Part shown: piece after piece, positions 1-7,114 of the stretch | Numbering within the stretch: position 1 is the stretch's first letter | Layout: the number at the start of each line of letters is the position of its first letter | From: Pseudomonadota bacterium | GTDB lineage: Bacteria > Pseudomonadota > Alphaproteobacteria > Rhizobiales > Aestuariivirgaceae | Length of the DNA: 52,344 bases | Direction: 5' to 3' | NCBI GenBank assembly: GCA_963205315.1 | Contig: CAUJIO010000081.1 | Span: 1 to 52,344, forward strand | Notes under the pieces: generated by a model | Told to the model about the DNA's origin: nothing | Seen by the model: only the letters and a program-made list of their open reading frames with translations | Databases searched by the model: none | Position numbers and translations under genes: made by a program

Positions 1-109
1 GGATCTCAACCTGCAACCGGTAAAGCTCAAGGCGCTTCTCAACCCCAATGTCGTCATTGGAAGCCGCACCCGCCACCCCCGCAACTCCAGACCCGCCAGA
101 CGACGCCAT
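1..109 (-). CDS. N-terminal fragment of an unrecognised protein, cut by the left window edge
   Basis: Reading leftward from an ATG at 107-109, the frame stays open to the window edge and gives 36 residues: an Ala/Gly/Ser-rich start followed by a charged stretch (KRLELYRLQVEI) that looks like the beginning of a helix. A purine-rich GGATGGGA lies just upstream of the ATG and could serve as ribosome binding site. The rest of the gene is outside the window, so no function can be given. The 165 bases between it and the next gene hold no further gene that I can see and would contain the divergent promoters. Being so short, it could also be a chance open frame. Confidence 0.4.
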   Translation of the reverse strand, partial: MASSGGSGVAGVAGAASNDDIGVEKRLELYRLQVEI

Positions 110-274
110 CGCATTCCCATCCAAACAACAAAATCAACCCAAACCCAACCTGCCAAACCCAAACTCACTTTAACCCATTAAAGATTCTCAAAATGGCTAA
201 ATGCTGCTTGAAGGCTTTCCATCAATACCAATAGCATTTGAAAAAACATCGACGCAGCAGCGCAGTATGAAGCA

Positions 275-1390
275 ATGACCGACGAAATCGAAACACTGGT
301 GATTGGAGCGGGCGCCGTCGGCCTGGCGATCGCACGGACCCTGGCGCGCCGGGGTCACGAGGTCATGATCGTCGATGCAGCCACAGCCATCGGCACGGAA
401 ACATCATCGCGCAATTCCGAGGTCATCCACGCTGGTATCTACTATCCCGCAGGCACGTTGAAGACAAAGCTCTGTGTCGAGGGACGCCAATTGCTCTATG
501 CGTTCTGCCGCACCTTCGGAGTCGAGGCGCGTGCCATCGGCAAACTCATCGTCGCCACGACCGATGGCGAAATTCCCAAGCTCACGGCTTTGCGAGAAGC
601 CGCCCTTGCCAATGGCGTGACCGATCTCATGTGGCTCGGTCAAGGCGATGCGCTGAAGATCGAGCCCGAGGTGTCGTGCCGCGCAGCCTTGCTGTCGCCA
701 TCGACGGGAATCATCGACAGCCATGGCTATATGCAGGCGCTTCTTGGTGATGCCGAATCGCACGGTGCGGCACTGGCTCTGGGCACGCGCTTTATCTCGG
801 CCGCGAGGGCAGGCGCCGGATTTGAAGCCAGCTTCAGCGACCACAGCGGTGACACGTTCGGGCTCTCCTGCCGCCGCATTGTCAACAGTGCCGGCCACGG
901 CGCACATGCAGCGGCAATGGCCATCGAGGGCGTCGATGCAACACGGCTTCCGCCGCGGTTCCTTGCCAAGGGGAGCTATTGTTCGGTATCGGGCCGCTCA
1001 GCCTTCAAGCACCTGATCTACCCCATCCCCGTGCCGGGTGCGCTTGGCACACACGTCACGCTCGATCTCGAGGGGCGAATCCGTCTTGGCCCCAATATCG
1101 AGTGGGTCGATGATCTCGACTATTCGGTGCCGCAAACCATCGTGCCGCAGTTCGCAGAGGCCTGCCTGCAATTCTGGCCCGGAGTCGCCGGCCGTGAGCT
1201 CACGCCATCCTATTGCGGCATCCGCCCGAAGGTGCATGGACCGGGCAGCAGCTTTGCGGATTTCGTGATCGAGGGGCCGCGCCAGCACGGTGTCTCCGGC
1301 CTGGTCAACCTTTTCGGCATCGAATCGCCCGGGCTCACGTCATCGCTGGCAATCGGCCGCCTGGTGAGCGAGCTGCTTGACGAACGGTGA
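275..1390 (+). CDS. FAD-dependent oxidoreductase, L-2-hydroxyglutarate oxidase-like
   Basis: A flavoprotein of the DAO superfamily, 371 residues. The dinucleotide-binding motif GAGAVG is at residues 11-16. The stretch RNSEVIHAGIYY at 46-57 is the hallmark of the L-2-hydroxyglutarate dehydrogenase/oxidase (LhgO, human L2HGDH) branch, which oxidises L-2-hydroxyglutarate to 2-oxoglutarate. There is no signal peptide, so it is probably cytoplasmic or membrane-peripheral. It is the first gene of a rightward operon; the next gene starts 43 bases after its stop and encodes a shikimate-dehydrogenase-like protein. That company suggests a catabolic role on a hydroxy-acid that need not be 2-hydroxyglutarate. 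Family assignment is firm, exact substrate is not. Confidence 0.85.
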   Translation: MTDEIETLVIGAGAVGLAIARTLARRGHEVMIVDAATAIGTETSSRNSEVIHAGIYYPAGTLKTKLCVEGRQLLYAFCRTFGVEARAIGKLIVATTDGEIPKLTALREAALANGVTDLMWLGQGDALKIEPEVSCRAALLSPSTGIIDSHGYMQALLGDAESHGAALALGTRFISAARAGAGFEASFSDHSGDTFGLSCRRIVNSAGHGAHAAAMAIEGVDATRLPPRFLAKGSYCSVSGRSAFKHLIYPIPVPGALGTHVTLDLEGRIRLGPNIEWVDDLDYSVPQTIVPQFAEACLQFWPGVAGRELTPSYCGIRPKVHGPGSSFADFVIEGPRQHGVSGLVNLFGIESPGLTSSLAIGRLVSELLDER

Positions 1391-1433
1391 GCCCGGTTGC
1401 CAATTGGCTCCTCACGTAACGGAATCAAGCGTC

Positions 1434-2387
1434 ATGCCTGCCTATCTGCCCGCTGCCCGGCCAACGATGTATTTCATTGGCGTGACGACCACGCAATCTT
1501 CGATCATGAAGGTGTTTCCCGCCTGGGCCGGGGCGCTCGGAATTGAGGCTGTCATCTCGGGCATCGACTTCGTTCCGGACGACCGCCCGGAACGCTATCG
1601 CGAGGCCGTCAGCTTCATCAAGTCGGATCCGCTGTCACTTGGCGCACTCGTCACCACGCACAAGATGAACCTGCTCAAGGCCAGCCGGGATCTGTTCGAT
1701 TATCTCGATCCTTTTGCCGTGACACTCGGCGAGGTCAGCAGCATCTCGAAGCGAGGCAAGGACCTTCGCGGTCATGCCAAGGATCCGATCACGGTGGGTT
1801 CTGCGCTCGAGGCCATCGTCGACGCGGACTACTGGAGGGACAGCGGAGCTGAAATGCTCATCCTCGGGTCCGGCGGATCGTCATTGGCGCTGACGCTCTA
1901 CCTGCATGAAAAAGCAAAGGGTGGCGGCGATGTCCCAGCCCACATTTCGGTCACGGCGATCAATCCACGCAGCCTCGTTGAAATGCGGCACATACACCAA
2001 GCGATAGGCTTTGCCATTCCGGTCAGCTATCTGCAGACGGCTCATGTCACGGAGGCCGATGCCGCCGTTGCCCGATTGCCGCCGGGCTCCATGGTCATAA
2101 ACGCCACCGGTCTCGGCAAGGATGCTCCCGGCTCTCCGCTTTCCGATGCCGTGCGTTTCCCGGAGCGTGGCATCGCCTGGGAATTCAACTATCGTGGCGA
2201 TCTGGTTTTCCTTGCGCAGGCCAAAGCGCAGGCCGCCTCACGGCAGCTTCGTGCCGAAGATGGCTGGGTGTATTTCGTTCACGGCTGGACACGGGTCATC
2301 GCCGAGGTCTTCAACATCGACATTCCGGCGCACGGCCCCACCTTTGACAGATTGAGCCAGATCGCCGCCGTTGCATCAGGGAGATAG
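1434..2387 (+). CDS. Shikimate dehydrogenase-like NAD(P)-binding protein
   Basis: A protein of 317 residues that resembles the AroE fold. Near residues 73-79 it has VTTHKMN, corresponding to the substrate-site lysine motif of shikimate dehydrogenases (Lys77 here). A Rossmann nucleotide-binding turn, GSGGSS, is at about 145-150, and the late INATGLG segment matches the family's NATxxG stretch. The frame is open from 1377, but I chose the ATG at 1434 because it follows a GGAA and the N-terminal core begins just after it. It diverges from housekeeping AroE and sits among sugar or acid catabolic genes. An oxidoreductase on a polyol or hydroxy-acid is therefore more likely than aromatic biosynthesis (inference). 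Confidence 0.7.
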   Translation: MPAYLPAARPTMYFIGVTTTQSSIMKVFPAWAGALGIEAVISGIDFVPDDRPERYREAVSFIKSDPLSLGALVTTHKMNLLKASRDLFDYLDPFAVTLGEVSSISKRGKDLRGHAKDPITVGSALEAIVDADYWRDSGAEMLILGSGGSSLALTLYLHEKAKGGGDVPAHISVTAINPRSLVEMRHIHQAIGFAIPVSYLQTAHVTEADAAVARLPPGSMVINATGLGKDAPGSPLSDAVRFPERGIAWEFNYRGDLVFLAQAKAQAASRQLRAEDGWVYFVHGWTRVIAEVFNIDIPAHGPTFDRLSQIAAVASGR

Positions 2388-2391
2388 CTTC

Positions 2392-2970
2392 ATGTCCATG
2401 CTCTTCAATTCGGTGATCACTGACTTCGACCTTCACAGCGGATTGTCGCAAGCCAAGGCGAGCATAAGGCGCCGATTGTCCGACATGCGGGGCATGTTTG
2501 CCGACCAGACTGCTTTCGAGGAGGAGCTGCGTACGGACGACAGGCTTGTCTACGAATATTACGACATGGGTGTTCCGCATACGGAGAAAGACGTCGCCTA
2601 CGGTACGTCGATCGTCTACCCGGGCAAGGTCGGGGCCGAGTATCACATGACCAAGGGCCATTTCCACACGGTGCTGGATACGACGGAAGTCTATTTCTGT
2701 CTGCGCGGCCACGGTTACCTGATGATGGAGAATCCGGAAGGCGACGTCGAGGCGCGCGAGCTGAAGCCCGGCCTCGCGCTGTATGTGCCGAAGCGCTACG
2801 CTCATCGTAGCATCAACGTGTCCGCCACCGAACCGCTGATCACCTTCTTTGCCTTCCCGGGCCACGCCGGACATGACCACGGAACGATCGAGACCAAGGG
2901 TTTCCGAAAAGTCATCGCAGAGAAGCACGGCGCAGCGGAGATCGTCGACAATCCCCGCTGGTCCACATGA
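2392..2970 (+). CDS. Cupin-type glucose-6-phosphate isomerase-like protein
   Basis: A 192-residue single-domain cupin of the archaeal-type phosphoglucose isomerase family (PF06560). The metal ligands of that family are visible: His90 and His92 in GHFH, Glu99, and His138 after the VPKRYAH turn. Archaeal members interconvert glucose 6-phosphate and fructose 6-phosphate with a bound metal. Bacterial relatives inside catabolic operons may act on other sugar phosphates or ketoses. The ATG at 2392 follows GGGAGA at a good distance and lies 4 bases after the previous stop, so the gene is co-transcribed with it. The family call rests on residues seen; the substrate is unknown. Confidence 0.75.
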   Translation: MSMLFNSVITDFDLHSGLSQAKASIRRRLSDMRGMFADQTAFEEELRTDDRLVYEYYDMGVPHTEKDVAYGTSIVYPGKVGAEYHMTKGHFHTVLDTTEVYFCLRGHGYLMMENPEGDVEARELKPGLALYVPKRYAHRSINVSATEPLITFFAFPGHAGHDHGTIETKGFRKVIAEKHGAAEIVDNPRWST

Positions 2971-2992
2971 TCAGCGACGACCGGATTTTTCC

Positions 2993-3844
2993 ATGAGCGA
3001 CATCGAGGTACTGCCGTCCATCCTCACGGACGACTGGCGTTCCACTGAATCCGGCCCGGGTGTGTCGTTGTGGTGGCTGGGGCAGGCGGGCTTCCTGCTG
3101 AAGTCTGGAACTCTCAGGCTCGCCATCGATCCCTATCTGTCCGATTCGCTCGCGAGAAAATACGCTGGAGCGGCGTTTCCTCACCAGCGCATGATGGCGC
3201 CGCCGGTTGCTGCCAGTGATCTCGGTGATCTCGACGTCGTGCTCTGCACGCACCGGCACGGCGATCACATGGACCCCGATACATTGCGGGACATTCGCGA
3301 TGCGAGCACGCGCTGCCGCTTCGTGGTTCCTGCTGCGGAGCACCGGCGCGCTCTCGACATCGGGCTGCCCGAGTGGCGGGTTCTCGGCATCGATGCGGGC
3401 CAGCGACTGGCATTGGACGGCGGCGTCTCCGTGTCAGCAATTCCCGCGGCGCATGAGGATCTGTCGCGCGACGCGCAGGGGCAACACCATTTTCTTGGCT
3501 ACATGCTCTCCATCGGCAGCCGCGTCATCTACCACTCCGGTGACTGCGTTCCCTACGCGGGACTTTTGCAACAGGTAAGACCTCACAGGCCCGATCTGGC
3601 ACTTCTGCCGATCAATGGCCGGGATGCCGCGCGGCACGGCAATGGCGTGCCCGGCAACTTCACGCTGGCCGAGGCACTTGAACTTGCGGCGCAAGCGGAG
3701 ATTCCCGCAGTCATCGCCCATCATTTCGGCATGTTCGATTTCAACACGGTGGATATTTCCGATGCCTCGGCCGAAATTTCCCGCCTGCGGCCCCGCCTTC
3801 GCGTCATGCTGGCGGAAACCGGATCGCGCTACGTATTGCGCTGA
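2993..3844 (+). CDS. Metallo-beta-lactamase-fold hydrolase, UlaG-like
   Basis: A 283-residue MBL-fold hydrolase. The zinc motif THRHGDHMD is at residues 86-94, matching the HxHxDH signature. Other histidines in HEDLSRD, YHSGDC and AHHFGMFD can complete the binuclear site. The N-terminal WLGQAGFLLK and IDPYLSD segments are typical of the UlaG group (L-ascorbate-6-phosphate lactonase and relatives). The ATG at 2993 is preferred over upstream in-frame starts because the conserved fold begins soon after it, and it lies 22 bases past the previous stop. As last gene of the operon it may open a lactone made by the oxidoreductases upstream (inference). Its stop is 3 bases from the end of the convergent sulfotransferase gene. 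Confidence 0.8.
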   Translation: MSDIEVLPSILTDDWRSTESGPGVSLWWLGQAGFLLKSGTLRLAIDPYLSDSLARKYAGAAFPHQRMMAPPVAASDLGDLDVVLCTHRHGDHMDPDTLRDIRDASTRCRFVVPAAEHRRALDIGLPEWRVLGIDAGQRLALDGGVSVSAIPAAHEDLSRDAQGQHHFLGYMLSIGSRVIYHSGDCVPYAGLLQQVRPHRPDLALLPINGRDAARHGNGVPGNFTLAEALELAAQAEIPAVIAHHFGMFDFNTVDISDASAEISRLRPRLRVMLAETGSRYVLR

Positions 3845-3847
3845 TCA

Positions 3848-4603
3848 TCAGATTGCGAAGGCCAGCAATTTCCGTTGAAAGGCGTCATGGTGATAATGCC
3901 AGAGCTGAAAATGCGGGCGTTCGGCGATCAGCCTGTCGAAATTCGCCTCAGTCTCAAGCTCCTGTTCGGCGGTGATCGGCCTGATGGTCTTGCTCGACAT
4001 CACATCCTGATGCCAGCCTGACACCTGCTGCCAATCCTTGGGCGCGTTGTCATCCCAATTGAGGGCCTCTGGCCTGTCGGCAAGGCCAACCGCATTCCAA
4101 TAGGCCCGCATTTGACCATGCGGATCGACGCGGATCCTTTCGCTCTGGACGACGACGGGCCCACTGCCATTCTGTTTCATGAGGAATTCCGCAAGGCGCC
4201 ATTGCGCCTCGATACCAATTTCTTCCTGCGTGAGGTCCGGATCGAGCTTGGCATAGGAGACGATGGACGCCTTGAGATCGCGCAGCAGAAAGCTGTGGGT
4301 GATGCGGTTGAGAAAAACCGGATCGTCGAAGATATGCGGCACGACATAGTAGCTCATGTCCTTGAAGAACACCGGCCCACGCTCGGCCTTCTCCAGGATC
4401 ATGTCGCGAATGGCCTCGTAATTGCGCGGATGCTGGTCCTCGGCATCGAAGTGCGGCATCGTCCGCTTCGAGCGGTTGATGTAATAGTCATACATGAAGG
4501 GTTCATGCAGGCACTCAAGGTCGCCACGGGCGCGCATGACACGCTCGAAGGCAGTCGACATCGAGCGCGGGTGCGACCACAGCGCAATGACCGGATAGTT
4601 CAT
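3848..4603 (-). CDS. Sulfotransferase family protein
   Basis: A 251-residue soluble protein. Its N-terminus carries SHPRSMSTAF at residues 10-19, the P-loop-like 5'-phosphosulfate-binding motif of sulfotransferases. A second region (SFLLRDLKASIVSYAKL) resembles the 3'-phosphate-binding segment. Such enzymes move sulfate from PAPS to an alcohol or amine, but bacterial members with this short form are mostly uncharacterised. The ATG at 4601-4603 overlaps the stop of the upstream aminotransferase gene by 4 bases (ATGA). This strongly suggests translational coupling, and that both proteins act on one substrate or are needed in fixed ratio. Substrate unknown. Confidence 0.75.
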   Translation of the reverse strand: MNYPVIALWSHPRSMSTAFERVMRARGDLECLHEPFMYDYYINRSKRTMPHFDAEDQHPRNYEAIRDMILEKAERGPVFFKDMSYYVVPHIFDDPVFLNRITHSFLLRDLKASIVSYAKLDPDLTQEEIGIEAQWRLAEFLMKQNGSGPVVVQSERIRVDPHGQMRAYWNAVGLADRPEALNWDDNAPKDWQQVSGWHQDVMSSKTIRPITAEQELETEANFDRLIAERPHFQLWHYHHDAFQRKLLAFAI

Positions 4604-5910
4604 CGCGCAACCTCGGTGAAAGCGCGGTCGAGGCCATCCGCAACTTTTTCGACGTCCGTGAGCGTCAGGCACATGGGCGGTACCATGCGCAGCACCGAAC
4701 GGTCCGGTCCGGACTTCGACAGGATCAGGCCTTGCGCCCGGCACTTCTCGAACACGGCGGCGGTCACGGCGGCATCTGGCTCCTTGGTCTTGCGGTCCTT
4801 CACCATCTCGATCGCCAGCATCAGCCCGCGTCCGCGCACGTCGCCGATGGACTGGTGACGCTGCTGCAAATCCTGGAGGCGCTGCAGCAAGGCAGCCCCG
4901 ACAAGGCGCGCATTGTCCTGCGTGCGCTCCTCGCGGATGACCTTCAAGACGGCGCGGCCTGCGGCGCAACTGGTGGGATTGGCGCCATAGGTGTGGAACA
5001 TAAACTTGTCGGCCATGGTGTCGGCGATGGCCTTTTTCGCAACCACTGCGCCCAGCGGGAAGCCGTTGCCGATGCCCTTGGCCATGACGACGATGTCAGG
5101 CACCACGCCATCCGCTTCGAAGCCCCACATATGGTCGCCGGTGCGGCCGAAACCCGATTGCACTTCGTCGGCAACGTAAAGCCCGCCAGCGGCACGCACG
5201 CGCTCGGCCGCACCTTTCATATAACCTTGCGGCATTTCCACGATGCCGCCGTAACCCTGCACGCTTTCAACGAAGATGGCGCCGACCCGTCCTGACGTCG
5301 ATGTGGCAATGACGCGGTCGATCTCGTCGAGATAGGGTTCCGTTCCGGCGCCGAAGATGCCGCGATACTGGTTCGGCTCGGCGACGAAGGCGACGTTGCC
5401 GGGCATGCCGGGATGGCGGAAGGCAGCGATGCCGGTGATCGATTGCGCCGCCGATGTTGGCCCGTGATAGGCAGTGCGGAGCGCCAGCAAGTCCATGTTG
5501 CCAGTGTAAGTTCGGGCCATCACCATGGCGAGATCGATGGCTTCCGATCCTGAGTTGGTGAAATGCACCACCCAGTCTTCGCCCTTTGGCATGGTGGCCG
5601 CGAGTTCCTCGGCGAAGTGTGCCGGGGTCGGATGGTAGAACATGGTGGTGCAGTGGGTGAGTTCTTGCGCCTGCGCCATGGCAGCTCCGACCACGACAGG
5701 ATGAGAGTGACCCACGGAAATGCAGACATTCATGCCCAGAAGATCGATATACTTCTTGCCCTCGACGTCCCACAGGTACTGCATGGAGCCGCGCCGGAAT
5801 ACCATCGGGTCCTTGAATGGCACGAACTTGCGCTGCGAGGCGGCATAGAACTGGTTGCGGCGGGCGGCGGTGGCTTGTTCCGACCAATCGGTGTCGAGAG
5901 CATCATTCAT
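4600..5910 (-). CDS. Class III PLP-dependent aminotransferase (AGXT2-like)
   Basis: A full-length class III aminotransferase of 436 residues. The PLP lysine is Lys278 in VMAKGIGNGFPLG, and DEVQSGFGRTG at 248-258 contains the PLP-nitrogen-binding aspartate. The phosphate-binding TNSGSEA is near 118-124. The overall pattern resembles alanine-glyoxylate aminotransferase 2 and 4-aminobutyrate-type enzymes that use omega-amino groups. A clear AGGAG precedes the ATG at 5908-5910. It heads a two-gene leftward operon with the sulfotransferase. The 126 bases to its right, before the LysR gene, would hold its promoter; no regulatory site was recognised there. The amino donor and acceptor are not evident from sequence. 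Confidence 0.85.
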   Translation of the reverse strand: MNDALDTDWSEQATAARRNQFYAASQRKFVPFKDPMVFRRGSMQYLWDVEGKKYIDLLGMNVCISVGHSHPVVVGAAMAQAQELTHCTTMFYHPTPAHFAEELAATMPKGEDWVVHFTNSGSEAIDLAMVMARTYTGNMDLLALRTAYHGPTSAAQSITGIAAFRHPGMPGNVAFVAEPNQYRGIFGAGTEPYLDEIDRVIATSTSGRVGAIFVESVQGYGGIVEMPQGYMKGAAERVRAAGGLYVADEVQSGFGRTGDHMWGFEADGVVPDIVVMAKGIGNGFPLGAVVAKKAIADTMADKFMFHTYGANPTSCAAGRAVLKVIREERTQDNARLVGAALLQRLQDLQQRHQSIGDVRGRGLMLAIEMVKDRKTKEPDAAVTAAVFEKCRAQGLILSKSGPDRSVLRMVPPMCLTLTDVEKVADGLDRAFTEVAR

Positions 5911-6036
5911 GGCAATCTCCTGGGCATGGCACGCGAGGCCTTCGAACGCGATAAAATCACCGCTGGGCAGTGCCTTGCATCTCGAAAACGCATCATCACA
6001 ATAACTGATGGCACGAATTAGCGCCGCTTCGGAGGA

Positions 6037-7023
6037 TCACAGGTCAACGCTGTAGTAGTCCTGCGACAGGCGTGGCAACCGGGTGGCGATCGCCTGCGAC
6101 AGGACTTCGGCGGATCGCTTGGCAAAGGCTTCGGTAATATTGCCCAGTTCGCCCTGGCGGGCGACAAGCTTGATGCTGCGCGAGAAGCCGGCGAAGGGCA
6201 GCGGATGAACGTCCACTTCCATGCCTTCGGCGAGTCCATCGATCAGCAGGGTGGGCGTCAGGATGGTGAACCCCATGCCCGAGGCAACAGGCGCCATCAC
6301 CACGCTGGAGCGATCGCCGTCGAGCGTGCGCGGAACTTCGAGACGCAGGCGGCTCAGGTGCTGGTCGATGCGCATGCCCACGGGAGTCTCGCGCGAGAAG
6401 CAGATGAAGGGCAGTTTGCGCGCCAGTTTCGCGATATCGGAAACGCTTCCGGCATAGCCCTTGGGGGTCACCAGCAGGAATTTTTCGGTGATGACAGGAA
6501 GCCTAATCAGGCCTTCTACTTCAAAGAGATCGCCCGAGGTCACGGCGATATCCGCCTTGCGGGCGCGCAACAGATTGATGTGATCGGTGGCGAGGCCGGC
6601 ATAGAGACTGAGTTCGGGTACGGCATAGGTGTCGCGCGCCAACACCGACAGGGCCGGCGCCAGGGTCGTGGCAATCGATGCCAACATGGCGATGCGAAGG
6701 AAAGGCAGGGGAGCAGAATTGAGACGGCGTACATCGGTGCGCAGGCCATCGACTTCCGCGAGGATCGCAACGGACCGGCGATGCAATGCGAGACCAGCGC
6801 TGGTGAGTTCAAGCGGCCGCAAATTGCGGTCGAACAGGGTGACGCCAAGCGCCGTCTCGAGCTTCTTCAGATGTTGCGAGGCGGCCGATTGCGTCATGCT
6901 CAGCATCTGAGCGGCTTGCGTGACATTGCGCACCTCGACCACTGCCGCGAACACCTCGATGGCGCGGAAAAGGTTAAAGTCGAAGCTGCTTTTCAGCGAT
7001 GTCCGTCGTCTGTTTGCTACCAT
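6037..7023 (-). CDS. LysR-family transcriptional regulator
   Basis: A 328-residue LysR regulator. The winged helix-turn-helix covers roughly residues 17-76 and includes AAQMLSMTQSAASQHLKKLE. The remainder is a two-lobed effector-binding domain of usual length. The ATG at 7021-7023 follows AAGGAAAA. The gene diverges from the FAD-GcvT dehydrogenase starting at 7115, with only 91 bases between, the classic layout in which a LysR protein controls the divergent operon and itself. Its effector would then be a methylated amine or a demethylation product (inference). Confidence 0.88.
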   Translation of the reverse strand: MVANRRRTSLKSSFDFNLFRAIEVFAAVVEVRNVTQAAQMLSMTQSAASQHLKKLETALGVTLFDRNLRPLELTSAGLALHRRSVAILAEVDGLRTDVRRLNSAPLPFLRIAMLASIATTLAPALSVLARDTYAVPELSLYAGLATDHINLLRARKADIAVTSGDLFEVEGLIRLPVITEKFLLVTPKGYAGSVSDIAKLARKLPFICFSRETPVGMRIDQHLSRLRLEVPRTLDGDRSSVVMAPVASGMGFTILTPTLLIDGLAEGMEVDVHPLPFAGFSRSIKLVARQGELGNITEAFAKRSAEVLSQAIATRLPRLSQDYYSVDL

Positions 7024-7027
7024 CAGT

Positions 7028-7047
7028 TTTCCTTATGATACGGGAAA
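7028..7047. promoter_or_regulatory. Candidate LysR operator between divergent genes
   Basis: In the 91-base gap between the LysR gene and the first FAD-GcvT gene there is an imperfect inverted repeat, TTTCC at 7028-7032 and GGAAA at 7043-7047 with 10 bases between. LysR sites are typically interrupted dyads of this size close to the regulator's own start. It overlaps the ribosome binding site of the LysR gene, which fits autoregulation. This is pattern-based only. Confidence 0.3.
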
Positions 7048-7114
7048 GCGGTTGAAGGCAAGGCCGCTTTTGCTGATCCTGCCAGCGGCATCATCAGACA
7101 AGGAATTTCTTCGA

